A DNA stretch of 64,000 nucleotides from SVTX01 sp045585895 (GCA_045585895.1 JAZMZI010000051.1:21200-85199), one strand, 5' to 3'; positions 42,101-51,097 are shown, counted from the stretch's first letter. The notes: a model not told the origin generated them from the letters alone. Numbers and translations are program-made.

Positions 42101-43030
42101 ATGGAACCTTGGCAAGCAATATTGATCGGAGTAGGAGTAGTTTTCGTACTCATTCTCATTTCCAACATTCACGTAGTACCTCAGGCGAGAGCATACGTAA
42201 TCGAACGTCTCGGCGCATACCACGCAACGTGGGGAACGGGACTTCATTTCAAGATCCCGTTTATAGACAGAGTAGCGCAAAAGATCAACAAGATGGAGCA
42301 GGTTGCGGATTTCCCGCCTCAGCCCGTTATCACCAAGGATAACGTAAGAATGCAGATAGATACCGTAGTGTTCTATCAGATCACCGACCCCAAGCTCTAC
42401 GCTTACGGTCACGCAACGCCTATGGCGGCTATTGAAAACCTTACCTCCACCACACTCCGTAACATTATCGGTGATATGGAGCTTGACGAGACTCTCACAT
42501 CCCGCGATGTTATCAACTCCAAGATGCGCGCAATTCTTGACGAAGCGACCGACCCTTGGGGAATCAAGGTAAGCCGTGTTGAGCTTAAGAACATCATTCC
42601 TCCCAAGGAGATTCAGGACGCCATGGAGAAGCAGATGAAGGCAGAGCGTGAGCGCCGCGAATCCATCCTCCGCGCAGAGGGTGAAAAGAACTCCGCTATC
42701 CTTTTGGCAGAAGGACGTAAGCAGTCTCAGATCCTTGACGCGGAAGCGGAAAAGGCATCGAGAATTCTCCGCGCAGAGGCAGAGAAGCAGTCTCAAGTCC
42801 TTAAGGCAGAAGGTGAAGCAGAGGCGATCCTCAAGATCCAGCAGGCTACTGCGGACGGTATCAAGATGATCAACGAAGCAAATCCCGGCGAGGGCGTAGT
42901 AGCGCTTAAGAGCCTTGAGTCTCTTGAAAAGGTGGCTAACGGTCAAGCGACCAAGATCATTATCCCCTCCGAGATACAGAACGTAGCAGGACTCGTTGCG
43001 TCTATCAAGGGCGTAGCGGAAGAGAAGTAA
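42101..43030 (+). CDS. SPFH/stomatin-like membrane protein (QmcA type)
   Basis: A 309-residue SPFH protein. One N-terminal helix (residues 5-22) is followed by the SPFH core (VPQARAYVIERLGAYHATWG, FKIPFIDRVAQKINKMEQ) and a long coiled coil with repeated AEGEKNSAILLAEGRKQSQI-like units (about 190-255). It would oligomerise at the membrane and partner with NfeD. A terminator at 43049-43085 separates it in part from the MoxR gene. Confidence 0.92.
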   Translation: MEPWQAILIGVGVVFVLILISNIHVVPQARAYVIERLGAYHATWGTGLHFKIPFIDRVAQKINKMEQVADFPPQPVITKDNVRMQIDTVVFYQITDPKLYAYGHATPMAAIENLTSTTLRNIIGDMELDETLTSRDVINSKMRAILDEATDPWGIKVSRVELKNIIPPKEIQDAMEKQMKAERERRESILRAEGEKNSAILLAEGRKQSQILDAEAEKASRILRAEAEKQSQVLKAEGEAEAILKIQQATADGIKMINEANPGEGVVALKSLESLEKVANGQATKIIIPSEIQNVAGLVASIKGVAEEK

Positions 43031-43048
43031 AAGACTCAATACAAGGAG

Positions 43049-43085
43049 GCGGAGAAAACTTTTAAAAAGCTTTCTCCGCTTTTTT
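43049..43085 (+). terminator. Terminator between SPFH and MoxR genes
   Basis: GCGGAGAAA (43049-43057) pairs with TTTCTCCGC (43071-43079), followed by T6. No promoter is evident between it and the MoxR start 41 bases on, so it may be a leaky terminator that lowers MoxR expression. Confidence 0.75.
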
Positions 43086-43125
43086 GGCAAAATTATTAAA
43101 AACCAAACAAAAGGTAGGAAAAAAT

Positions 43126-44094
43126 ATGAGTCTCGAAAACATCAAAAAGGTGCGCGACGGCGTTAAGGAAAACGTCGGCCGTGTTATCGTCGGCAAGGAA
43201 AGAGTTACGGAGCTTGCTATAATCGCCCTCCTTTGCGGTGGTCATATGCTGCTCGACGACGTTCCGGGTACGGGTAAGACGGTTCTTTCCAAAACCTTTG
43301 CAAGCTCACTTTCCCTTGATTTTAAACGCGTTCAGTGCGTTCCCGATATGTTGCCGTCCGACGTGGTCGGCGTTAACTTCTTCGATATGAAGGAGAATGA
43401 ATTCCGCTTCGTGAGAGGCCCCGTTTTTACTAATATTTTGCTTGCCGACGAGATAAACCGCGCTATGCCAAAGACACAGTCGGGTCTCCTTGAGGCGATG
43501 GAGGAGCATCAGGTCACCGTTGACGGCGTTACGTATACCCTCGACGAGCCTTTTATGGTAATAGCCACCCAAAACCCCGTTGAGACCAAGGGAACCTTTG
43601 ACCTCCCCGAGGCTCAGCTCGACCGTTTCCTTATAAAGACCAGCATGGGATATCCCACCGTCGACGAGAGCGTTGAGATCCTTTCGCGCAAGCTTTCTGC
43701 AGCAACTTTTGCTGAAACGGTTGGTTCTGTGGATAAGGAGACCGTCCTTGCCGCTCGCCGTGAACTTGAATCGGTCTACGTACATAAAGACCTTCTCACC
43801 TATGCCGCCGAGATCTGCGAGGAGACGAGAAAGGGAAGTGAGGTAATGCTTGGCGCAAGCCCCAGAGCAATGATCGCGCTTATCAAGGTGGCGCAGGGCT
43901 TTGCGGCGCTTGCCGAGAGGGATCATCTTTTGCCCGACGACGTAAAGAAGGCGGCAGTTCCCGTTTTGGCGCATAGAATAGTATTCAATAACAGCTTCTT
44001 CCACAGACAGAATATGGGTGAGGAGTATATCACAGAAGTGCTTGAGAGAGTGACGGTTCCCAGTGAGCAGATCGCTTTCTCACGAAAGATGTGA
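43126..44094 (+). CDS. MoxR-family AAA+ ATPase
   Basis: A 322-residue MoxR ATPase. The start is the ATG at 43126 (MSLENIKKVRDG) behind AAAGGTAGG. Walker A is DVPGTGKTVLSK, Walker B is ILLADEIN, and sensor 1 is VIATQNPVETKGTFDLPEAQ. MoxR proteins act as chaperones with a DUF58 partner, which follows after three bases. Substrates are unknown; the DUF4129-like third gene fits the known triad lacking its transglutaminase domain. Confidence 0.93.
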   Translation: MSLENIKKVRDGVKENVGRVIVGKERVTELAIIALLCGGHMLLDDVPGTGKTVLSKTFASSLSLDFKRVQCVPDMLPSDVVGVNFFDMKENEFRFVRGPVFTNILLADEINRAMPKTQSGLLEAMEEHQVTVDGVTYTLDEPFMVIATQNPVETKGTFDLPEAQLDRFLIKTSMGYPTVDESVEILSRKLSAATFAETVGSVDKETVLAARRELESVYVHKDLLTYAAEICEETRKGSEVMLGASPRAMIALIKVAQGFAALAERDHLLPDDVKKAAVPVLAHRIVFNNSFFHRQNMGEEYITEVLERVTVPSEQIAFSRKM

Positions 44095-44097
44095 CAG

Positions 44098-45228
44098 ATG
44101 AGAACTATAATTAACACAGTAGGAGATCTTATTGGCGCGCTCGTTTCTCATCAGACGTTTCTTGTCGTTGTCACTATGGCGGTGATAGCGTCCGTCGTTG
44201 GCGTTATAGCCGTGATAGTGTACCAAAGAATGAAACTTTACGCGCTCGGTTTGATCGAATATTCAAGGAGCTTTTCAACCGACGGTATCTTTTCTGGCGA
44301 GAGCTTTACTCTGACCGAGACCGTGCGGAACAGAACCTTGTTCCCTCTGTTTTTTGTGGAGGTTGACTTTTTCGTGCCCTCGGGATTGACGGTAGATGGA
44401 GTAAAGTGCTCGGAATATACCAAATCCACCAGTATTTTTCATATTCCGCCATTTTCCACGGTGAAAAAGATACACACCGTAACGTCTGACAGACGCGATC
44501 ACTATATTTTACATAATGCCGCCGTTACTTACCTTAAAAACGAATTCGTTTTTGACGTTCCCATCGACGTTTACGTTTATCCGCAGAGATATCATAACGG
44601 CGCGGAGTTGTCGGACGACGTTCGGGTTGCGGGTGAGGCGATCTCAAAGAAAAAATATATAGAAGATCCTTTTTTCTTCGCGGGGATAAGACAGTACAAC
44701 CGCGGAGACAGTATGCGTCAGGTCAATTTCAAAGCGTCGGTGAGATCCTTTTCGGGAGGCTCAAGACAACTTATGTGTAACTATTACGACAGTTCAAGAA
44801 GCTTTGATACTATGATATATCTTGACCTTACCGACTATTCGAATTCCGATGATTTCGAGCATTACAGCGCGTCGCTTGAGGACGGTCTCAGAAGCGTATG
44901 CTATCTTTTCTCCCAAGCAGAGGAGAACGGCGGAAGAGTAGGCTTTGCAGCTAATTGCGCCTCGGAAAATTCAAGATACATAAAGATAAATTGCGATTCG
45001 GGTATAGGTCACTCAAAGGCTGTGCTTGAGTGCTTGGCTTCCATAACGCCATACGCGAGAAGAAATTATTCGATCCACGCGCTTATGAGCGAGGCTGCCG
45101 AATTGCCGCCCACTACCGATATATATTACGTCACGTCCTATATAAACGATAAAAACGCAGAGCTTATCCGAAGCCTTCAAAGAATGGGCAAAAGTGTCAG
45201 GACGGTCAGATTGGGGGGGACGGAATGA
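44098..45228 (+). CDS. DUF58 protein, MoxR partner
   Basis: A 376-residue protein with an N-terminal helix (residues 18-40), a beta domain (FSGESFTLTETVRNRTLFPL) and the DUF58 signature DPFFFAGIRQYNRGDSMRQV at about 196-215. A von Willebrand A-like part follows (DTMIYLDLTDYS), though the metal-site pattern is not canonical. DUF58 proteins work with MoxR ATPases at the membrane. It shares four bases with the next gene. Confidence 0.9.
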   Translation: MRTIINTVGDLIGALVSHQTFLVVVTMAVIASVVGVIAVIVYQRMKLYALGLIEYSRSFSTDGIFSGESFTLTETVRNRTLFPLFFVEVDFFVPSGLTVDGVKCSEYTKSTSIFHIPPFSTVKKIHTVTSDRRDHYILHNAAVTYLKNEFVFDVPIDVYVYPQRYHNGAELSDDVRVAGEAISKKKYIEDPFFFAGIRQYNRGDSMRQVNFKASVRSFSGGSRQLMCNYYDSSRSFDTMIYLDLTDYSNSDDFEHYSASLEDGLRSVCYLFSQAEENGGRVGFAANCASENSRYIKINCDSGIGHSKAVLECLASITPYARRNYSIHALMSEAAELPPTTDIYYVTSYINDKNAELIRSLQRMGKSVRTVRLGGTE

Positions 45229-45887
45229 AAAGGTTGATCTTTAAAATACTTTCTGCGATAAAGAGATTTTTTGCAAAATACTGGCGCGAGGCAGGTTTTG
45301 CCGCCTCGGTATTGGGATTTATAACGATTGCCTACTATTTCACTTACGAACGCCCCGAGGATAGATTTGAGCAATCACTTATGATTCTCGGAATGATGGT
45401 GTTCGGAGCTTTAAGCGTATTTTTCTTCAGACTTGTCTGGAAGAAGAAATGGAAAGAGAAGGTAACCGAAGGACTGCAAAAGGTGTTTGCAAGACTTCAG
45501 CGTATCGTTGAGAGAGTTTCCACAAAGCTTGGACTTAATAAACGCTCCAAAAAGAGCGTGCTTGAGGGCAAGACGAAGATAATATTTGAAAAAAGCGTCG
45601 AGAGGGAAACAAAAAGGGTAAAGACCGAGCCGAAGCCGCCAAAATGGGGCAGGCTCAACGATAACCGCGAAAGGGTGAGATATCTTTACCGAGGTATGGC
45701 TAACGATAAGATAAGACGCGGAGAGCGGATATACCGTTTTGAAACTCCCAACGAGCTTGGCGAAAGACAAAAGTCGGGAAGCGCGGAAAAAAAGCTTATC
45801 GAGGTCTATTCCTCCTGCCGATACGACGAAAGAAAAAGCCCCGACCCCAAGACCGTGGCGGAGCTTAAGCGCGAACTGAATATTTAA
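45225..45887 (+). CDS. Two-helix membrane protein with DUF4129-like tail
   Basis: A 220-residue protein. Two helices lie at about 24-42 and 52-71, followed by a basic linker. The C-terminal 70 residues (RVRYLYRGMANDKIRRGERI, FETPNELGERQKSGSAEKKL, LIEVYSSCRYDERK) look like the DUF4129 tail of the transglutaminase-like third member of MoxR-DUF58 operons. The transglutaminase domain itself is missing, so this seems a minimal version. The relation is inferred from motif and place. Confidence 0.65.
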   Translation: MKRLIFKILSAIKRFFAKYWREAGFAASVLGFITIAYYFTYERPEDRFEQSLMILGMMVFGALSVFFFRLVWKKKWKEKVTEGLQKVFARLQRIVERVSTKLGLNKRSKKSVLEGKTKIIFEKSVERETKRVKTEPKPPKWGRLNDNRERVRYLYRGMANDKIRRGERIYRFETPNELGERQKSGSAEKKLIEVYSSCRYDERKSPDPKTVAELKRELNI

Positions 45888-45924
45888 AAATTCGCAAGGA
45901 GCTTTCTGTTCCTTGCGAATTTTA
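45886..45924. terminator. Bidirectional terminator between convergent operons
   Basis: AAAATTCGCAAGGA and TCCTTGCGAATTTT form a 14-bp stem around a nine-base loop. It separates the MoxR operon from pgsA. Confidence 0.85.
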
Positions 45925-45926
45925 TA

Positions 45927-46526
45927 TTATTCGGACTTTTCATTACCGTCCTTGTTTTTTTCGGTGTCTGCCCGTTTTATTGCTCTGACGTTTTCGGTGA
46001 GATAGAAAAAGAAAGAGACGCAGATCATAACGGTGCAAAGGATTATAGATATGCTTGACACCTCAGGGGTAACGTCTATCCAGAACGTATGAAGCATCAT
46101 CATACCGTAGAGCAGAACGGTAGCCACCTTGCCGTGCCAATGCGCTCCCGTGACCTTTCCGCTTTTCTGTATTGCGAGAAATCCCGTGATACCCACGAGG
46201 GTCTCCTTAACCACCATCGAAACGATAGGCAAGAGCATCCACGGAAACCTTGATACAAGACAGATAAGTACCGCTAATTGAGTGAATTTGTCTGCAATGG
46301 GGTCAAGTATCTTTCCAAGATCGCTTATAAGGTTAAATTTTCTTGCTATGAATCCGTCCAATACGTCGGTGATTCCCGAAATTATGATGATATAGCCTGT
46401 AAAAACGTAATTCTCCTCGATGCAATATAGCCATACCATCAAAGGGATCAGACAGAGACGGAAAAACGACATAACGTTTGGCAGAGTGAATATCTGACGC
46501 AAAACGTCTTTGTTTTGTTTTTTCAT
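45927..46526 (-). CDS. pgsA: CDP-diacylglycerol-glycerol-3-phosphate phosphatidyltransferase
   Basis: A 199-residue CDP-alcohol phosphatidyltransferase. The start is the ATG at 46524-46526 (MKKQNKDVLRQIF) behind AGGGGGA; a longer frame lacks a ribosome site. The catalytic motif DGxxAR-x8-Gx3Dx3D is seen as DGFIARKFNLISDLGKILDP. LTLPNVMSFFRL-type N-terminus (IFTLPNVMSFFRLCLIPLMV) and six helices fit PgsA. It makes phosphatidylglycerol-phosphate. It has its own promoter at 46561-46589. Confidence 0.9.
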   Translation of the reverse strand: MKKQNKDVLRQIFTLPNVMSFFRLCLIPLMVWLYCIEENYVFTGYIIIISGITDVLDGFIARKFNLISDLGKILDPIADKFTQLAVLICLVSRFPWMLLPIVSMVVKETLVGITGFLAIQKSGKVTGAHWHGKVATVLLYGMMMLHTFWIDVTPEVSSISIILCTVMICVSFFFYLTENVRAIKRADTEKNKDGNEKSE

Positions 46527-46560
46527 TTTTCTCCCCCTATGATTTGTATTATCAATAAAC

Positions 46561-46589
46561 AGTATAGCCAAATTTTTGAGCGTTGTCAA
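46561..46589 (-). promoter_or_regulatory. Promoter of pgsA
   Basis: On the minus strand TTGACA (46584-46589), 17 bp, TATACT (46561-46566), 35 bases before the ATG. Confidence 0.75.
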
Positions 46590-46709
46590 GGGAAAGGACC
46601 GCGCAATCCGACTCATTTTACCTATTTTTTACAAAGTTCAAATTCATTAAATATTTTTCGTCGGCAGAGTTAAAAACAAGGCAGAAATGCATCTGCCATG
46701 TTCTTGTTT

Positions 46710-46937
46710 TTATTGAGTTTTCATGGATTTTTTGAAAAACACGATTGCCAATACGATACAAACCGCAATAGCAATTGCAAAAGGAATGGCGTAGATAAAC
46801 GCGATCGAAGCGGGCGCGCTGGCTCCGCAATGCTCGATAGCGCAAAGCATTCCGCGGTATTGGAACGCAACCGTTGCGCATCCGATCTGGGAAAGGATCA
46901 CCGCCGCCAATGAAAGAATATAAACTGCGATCTTCAT
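46710..46937 (-). CDS. Small two-helix membrane protein
   Basis: A 75-residue protein with two helices (about 3-25 and 45-67) and a short loop containing two Cys (CAIEHCGAS), ending in a basic tail. GAAAGGAG lies seven bases before the ATG, which supports translation. It is 31 bp downstream of the DD-peptidase-like gene and probably belongs to that operon. No family was recognised. Confidence 0.65.
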   Translation of the reverse strand: MKIAVYILSLAAVILSQIGCATVAFQYRGMLCAIEHCGASAPASIAFIYAIPFAIAIAVCIVLAIVFFKKSMKTQ

Positions 46938-46968
46938 TTTTTTAGCTCCTTTCGGTCAATTTGAAATA

Positions 46969-48288
46969 TTATCTTTTTCTCGTGTATCTGCCTTTGGAAT
47001 TAAATCGGTTCAGATATTTGTAGACCAACACCGCAGCCATTGCAAGGATAAAGAATATAACGGTAGCCGCAAACGCGCGGCTCTTGGTATAAGAACCTAT
47101 AACATCAACTATCCTCATAACTCCGTTGACCTCACAGTCCTCGCTGAGAATAAGATCGCACTCGCCGACTTTTTCGCCGTTGACGGTGGCAACTACCTTA
47201 CCCACCACGTCGCCCGCCTTTATAGGAGCGCGCAGGTCGTCGTTCAGCACCGTGGAGCAGGAGACCTTAGCGCTTCCCGAAGGAAGATAAGCCACGAGAT
47301 CTTCCGCAGTTTCGTAGGGTATCTCTCCGCCCATGGTCAGACCGATCCTGGCACTGCCGAGATTTTTTCCCTTGATATATACCGTTTTGTTTTCGTAGGT
47401 GCTGCAAGCCCATTTTGCCACGCGGTTAACGTCCTCGAAGGCGTAGATCTTGCTGCCGTTTTCGTTTTCCTTGCCGCCAAGCAGAACGCAGATATAATCG
47501 ACGTTTTCGCCAACCTTTTCCTTGTCACGGATAAGAGTTACTATGCTCCATCCTCCCTTTTCGCCCGAATATCCCGCGTTCATGCCGAAACAGGACGAAT
47601 TGTGATATTGGGTGTATTGTGAGGATGATATAAGGTGATTTCGATTGTATTTATGAAGTCCCGATGCCGTGTCGTAGCTGACGGCGGAGCATATCTCCAT
47701 ATAAAGCTTGTTTTCGGAAGCCGCCAAGGCGATCTTGAGCACGTCGTAAGCCGTGGTGATCATACCGTCGCTGTCGGGGTAGCCTAAAGGATTGTGATAG
47801 ACGGTATTTTTTGCGCCAAGCTCGCTTGCCCGTACGTTCATCATATCTACGAAGGCTTGGGGACTGCCCGCGACGACGTGAGCTATAACGTAAGCCGCGT
47901 CGTTATAGGAGCCGCAGATCGCGTGATATAAGAGATCGCGTATGCTGATAGTCTCGCCCACGCGAAGATCGATTCGGCTTCCCGAAACGCCATCAAGCAT
48001 TTCAGCGGTGATCGTGACCGTTTCCTTGAGTCGGTTCTCAAGATTTTCGCAAGCTACGAGCCCCATCGTCACCTTTGCGCTGGTGGAGGTGTTCAGCATA
48101 GCGTAGCCGTTTTCCTCAATGATATACTTTTCATGGGTCTTATCGTAAAGCACCAGAGCCTCACACCCCGATATCTGAGGCTTGTCAGCCGCCTCCGCCT
48201 CTATGGGGAGCGCGGTAATTATCGTTATAAATAAGAGCAGGAGCGCCGTGATGACGGCGGTGCGGCGCCCTGTTTTGCTGTTGTTCAT
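46969..48288 (-). CDS. D-alanyl-D-alanine carboxypeptidase-like (S11) protein with altered active site
   Basis: A 439-residue exported protein with the S11/DacF layout: signal peptide (about 11-33), peptidase domain, DacF-type beta domain and a C-terminal anchor helix (about 405-425). The active-site motifs are changed. The SxxK motif reads TSAK (Thr69 to Lys72). SxN is kept as SYN (127-129). KTG reads NAG (237-239). The nucleophile Ser is thus Thr and the Lys of the third box is lost. It may be a peptidoglycan-binding pseudoenzyme or have shifted activity. It follows ribF by 21 bp. Confidence 0.85.
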   Translation of the reverse strand: MNNSKTGRRTAVITALLLLFITIITALPIEAEAADKPQISGCEALVLYDKTHEKYIIEENGYAMLNTSTSAKVTMGLVACENLENRLKETVTITAEMLDGVSGSRIDLRVGETISIRDLLYHAICGSYNDAAYVIAHVVAGSPQAFVDMMNVRASELGAKNTVYHNPLGYPDSDGMITTAYDVLKIALAASENKLYMEICSAVSYDTASGLHKYNRNHLISSSQYTQYHNSSCFGMNAGYSGEKGGWSIVTLIRDKEKVGENVDYICVLLGGKENENGSKIYAFEDVNRVAKWACSTYENKTVYIKGKNLGSARIGLTMGGEIPYETAEDLVAYLPSGSAKVSCSTVLNDDLRAPIKAGDVVGKVVATVNGEKVGECDLILSEDCEVNGVMRIVDVIGSYTKSRAFAATVIFFILAMAAVLVYKYLNRFNSKGRYTRKR

Positions 48289-48309
48289 CGTCGGTCTCCT
48301 TTCTCGATC

Positions 48310-49293
48310 TTAAAGTGTGACCTGCGTGAGAAATTCAGCACCCTCGGAGGCGAAATAATCATTCGTTCGTAAGGCATCGGCGGCTATCTGCCGTCTCAGG
48401 TCGCGGAGTGAATCGAATTTCTTTTCCTCTCGGAGATAGTGATAAAACTCCACCCTTAGAATCTGACCGTATATGTTTTTATCGAAATCGCAGATATAGG
48501 TCTCGCAGTTTACCGCGTGGGAGTCGCTTCCGTCGGTTATTGAAGGGCGAATGCCCACGTTTGAAACGCCGATATACCGCTTGCCGTCCTCCGTGTAGCA
48601 GAGAGAAGCGTATATACCGCGTTTGGGAGTTACGACGCCTTCTTTAAAACACATATTTGCGGTGGGAAAACCGAGAACGTGTCCCAGATGCTTGCCCTGC
48701 TTGACCGTTGCGGTCAGGGACACGGGACGCTCCAGCATTTTTGCCGCCAATTCAACTTCACCCTTGGCGATATGCTCACGTATAGCCGAGGAGCTGACCG
48801 TTTCGCCGAAAAGCTTGATCTCGGGTACTATCTTGACGTTATTTTCCCCGAAAATATCTTCAAGCATTTTTGGAGAGCCGAGACCGCCTTTTCCAAATCG
48901 GTGATTGAAACCGCAGACCGCCCCTACCGCACCAAGCTCACCCTTGAGTAGGGCCTCAACGAATTCGTTTGCAGTCAGAGAAAGGATCTCTTTGAAATCT
49001 CCGACCGCCACGAAATCAAGCCCCAAAGATAGAAGGATTTCGACCTTTTCGTCAAGAGTGCAGAGCATAGACGCGTCAGCCTTGCCGAGAACGCTTGAGG
49101 GAAGCTCCGAAAAGCACCACGCGCCAACGCTGCAAGCCCCGATCCGCTCCTTAAGAGCAATAGCCTCGCTGATGATAGACTTATGAGCGGAGTGAACACC
49201 GTCGAAGGTTCCGAGAGCGATAACCGAGCCTTTCTCGGGAAGAGAAGTGCCGTTTGGGGCTCGAAGTACGGTGTAAAATGACTTGTTATTCAT
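48310..49293 (-). CDS. ribF: Bifunctional riboflavin kinase/FAD synthetase
   Basis: A 327-residue RibF. The N-terminal FAD synthetase has GTFDGVHSAHKSII (nucleotidyltransferase GxFDGxHxGH variant with Ser for Gly), AVCGFNHRFGKGGLG and VSSSAIREHIAKG. The C-terminal flavokinase has LGFPTANM and KRGIYASL. It makes FMN and FAD from riboflavin. Its first base overlaps the stop of the IreB gene, so the two are coupled. Confidence 0.93.
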   Translation of the reverse strand: MNNKSFYTVLRAPNGTSLPEKGSVIALGTFDGVHSAHKSIISEAIALKERIGACSVGAWCFSELPSSVLGKADASMLCTLDEKVEILLSLGLDFVAVGDFKEILSLTANEFVEALLKGELGAVGAVCGFNHRFGKGGLGSPKMLEDIFGENNVKIVPEIKLFGETVSSSAIREHIAKGEVELAAKMLERPVSLTATVKQGKHLGHVLGFPTANMCFKEGVVTPKRGIYASLCYTEDGKRYIGVSNVGIRPSITDGSDSHAVNCETYICDFDKNIYGQILRVEFYHYLREEKKFDSLRDLRRQIAADALRTNDYFASEGAEFLTQVTL

Positions 49294-49598
49294 TATCCGT
49301 TATTATCCTTAAATTCTTTTTCAACAGATGCAATATAGAGAGATACCATATTGCTGAGCAATTCGTCACGATCAAGCTTTGTGACAAGAGTTCTCGCGCC
49401 CTTGTAGTTGGTTATGTGAGTGGGGTCTTCGGAAATCAGATAACCTACTATCTGGGTCGTGGGATTGTACCCGCCCTCTTTGATAGCGCGGCAGATCTCG
49501 TAAAAGAGCTCTTTTGGATCTCGCTCTGCGCTTCTTGCGTCGTTAGCGGGGCGGGATGCGGTTTTAATAATTATTCTTTCGTTGTTATTGAGTATCAT
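49293..49598 (-). CDS. ireB: IreB/UPF0297 family regulatory phosphoprotein
   Basis: A 101-residue protein. EICRAIKEGGYNPTTQIVGY, LISEDPTHITNYKGAR and KLDRDELLSNMVSLYI match the IreB (UPF0297) family, a small protein phosphorylated by the IreK Ser/Thr kinase in Enterococcus and linked to cephalosporin resistance. In many Clostridia it is fused to or beside yqgF/alaS; here it sits between a DUF1836 gene and ribF. The N-terminus (residues 1-24) is less conserved. Confidence 0.85.
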   Translation of the reverse strand: MILNNNERIIIKTASRPANDARSAERDPKELFYEICRAIKEGGYNPTTQIVGYLISEDPTHITNYKGARTLVTKLDRDELLSNMVSLYIASVEKEFKDNNG

Positions 49599-49622
49599 TT
49601 TTTATCCTTTGATTGTATTTAA

Positions 49623-50201
49623 TCAACCGAGAAGTTCCTCGGTGAGAGAGTCCGCGTGCTTTTTAATAAGGGAAGCATAGTATGCCACCACTATGACTTC
49701 AAGCGCCCTTGAAAGTCTTTCGCGCGCGCCGGGCATGACCTCCTTATATCCTGCGGTCTCCTCCTCGATAGCCTGACGGATCGAGCCGAGAGAGCAGAGA
49801 TCGTACGTCATAAGCTTGTCCAGAATTTTACAGATGTAATCGTAAAGCACGCTGTCCTCGATAATATCGTCGCTTCTGTCGTCAACGCTACCGTTTATGT
49901 ATTGGATAAGAGAAGCTATTTTATCCAGCTGCATACAGGAGCGGAGCATATTGATTATAAGAATGTGAGCTATCTGATTAATGTCGTATTTTTTCAACTT
50001 TGAGTTAGCAACCCAGCCTCTCTTTGTCCAGTTTTGAAGGGTAGAGCCGTCAATTCCCGATATCTCGCGTATCTGGGTCAGCATAACGCCGTCGGAGATA
50101 AAAAAGATTTTGGAGAGAAACTCAAGTCCTGTAACGTCGCCCATCTGGGAGCGGTGAAGGATCGTACCGGGGATAAGCTCGTCTTTGATTTGAAGATTCA
50201 T
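49623..50201 (-). CDS. DUF1836-type MerR-like protein
   Basis: A 192-residue protein. FISDGVMLTQIREISGIDGS and LQNWTKRGWVANSKLKKYDI form a MerR-like winged helix, and the helical C-terminal half fits DUF1836. Members are presumed DNA-binding regulators; targets are unknown. It is the first gene of the ireB-ribF-DD-peptidase operon, with a consensus promoter at 50276-50304. Confidence 0.85.
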   Translation of the reverse strand: MNLQIKDELIPGTILHRSQMGDVTGLEFLSKIFFISDGVMLTQIREISGIDGSTLQNWTKRGWVANSKLKKYDINQIAHILIINMLRSCMQLDKIASLIQYINGSVDDRSDDIIEDSVLYDYICKILDKLMTYDLCSLGSIRQAIEEETAGYKEVMPGARERLSRALEVIVVAYYASLIKKHADSLTEELLG

Positions 50202-50275
50202 ACTTTTTTCCTTTCAAAGTCATATTTTGCCGAATTGTGTCACGGTTAGGCATAATTACATCAATTTATAATTTT

Positions 50276-50304
50276 ATTATATCTTACGGTCACTTGATTG
50301 TCAA
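50276..50304 (-). promoter_or_regulatory. Promoter of the DUF1836-ireB-ribF operon
   Basis: On the minus strand TTGACA (50299-50304), 17 bp, TATAAT (50276-50281). The -35 box lies inside the inverted repeat CTTGACAATCAAG, and 18 bases from the -35 on are identical to the NfeD promoter. Confidence 0.8.
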
Positions 50305-50382
50305 GCGGTTTCGCAAAAATCGCAAATATTTTTTCGTCGGCGCACATAAGCTTAACTGATATTTTCGAATAGGGGCGAGAGC

Positions 50383-51030
50383 GTGAAGAAGGTAAGATTC
50401 GGTCTTGGTGGAATAGTGATGATGGCGGCAATGCTGGTCTCTGACAGCGGTGCGCTTATACTTATATACGTTTTGGCGGCGGCGCTTCACGAAGCGGGGC
50501 ATCTTTTGGCGGCAAAAATACTTAAAGTCGGAGTAAGCGAGATAAAATTCGGCTTTTCGGGGGTACGGATAGTTACGGACGAGCGGCTGACCTCGTACCG
50601 CCGAGAGATCATACTTGCATTGGCGGGACCCGTGACGAATCTTCTCGCGCTTCTTTTTTCGCTTACCGTATTCAGAATTCGCGGAGAAGGTTTTTTGACA
50701 CTGTTGACTCTCGGCAGCGAGATGCTCCTTTCGGGAGAAGGAAATTTATATGGCGCGCTGTCTTTTTTTGCGCTTTCCTCGCTGGTTCAGGCGGCGGTGA
50801 ACCTCTTGCCTGTGAAAACCTTTGACGGGGGAAGAGTTTTATACTGTCTTGCGGCAGAGCTTTTGGGAGAGAACGTAGCGGAGCGTATCATCGACGTTAC
50901 AACCGCGTTTTCCGCGTTTGTTCTCTGGACGCTCGCTCTCTATCTTATGCTCCGCGTCTCGTCGGGACTTGGGATATACGTTTTCTCCGCGTTTATCTTT
51001 GCAAGCGTAATAATGGGGAACGATCGCTAA
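50383..51030 (+). CDS. M50 site-2 protease family (SpoIVFB-like)
   Basis: A 215-residue intramembrane metalloprotease with a GTG start. The zinc motif HEAGH lies in ALHEAGHLLAAK at residues about 36-47, and the third ligand Asp in LLPVKTFDGGRVLY. Four to six helices are visible. It would cut membrane-bound substrates; SpoIVFB activates sigma-K, but no spore gene is nearby. It is followed by a strong terminator and is divergent from the DUF1836 gene. Confidence 0.85.
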   Translation: MKKVRFGLGGIVMMAAMLVSDSGALILIYVLAAALHEAGHLLAAKILKVGVSEIKFGFSGVRIVTDERLTSYRREIILALAGPVTNLLALLFSLTVFRIRGEGFLTLLTLGSEMLLSGEGNLYGALSFFALSSLVQAAVNLLPVKTFDGGRVLYCLAAELLGENVAERIIDVTTAFSAFVLWTLALYLMLRVSSGLGIYVFSAFIFASVIMGNDR

Positions 51031-51097
51031 AATGGGGTTTAGAGGGGAGGGGGACGCGAGGGATGCGCGCCTCCCCGATAAATCAAGATATAAACAC

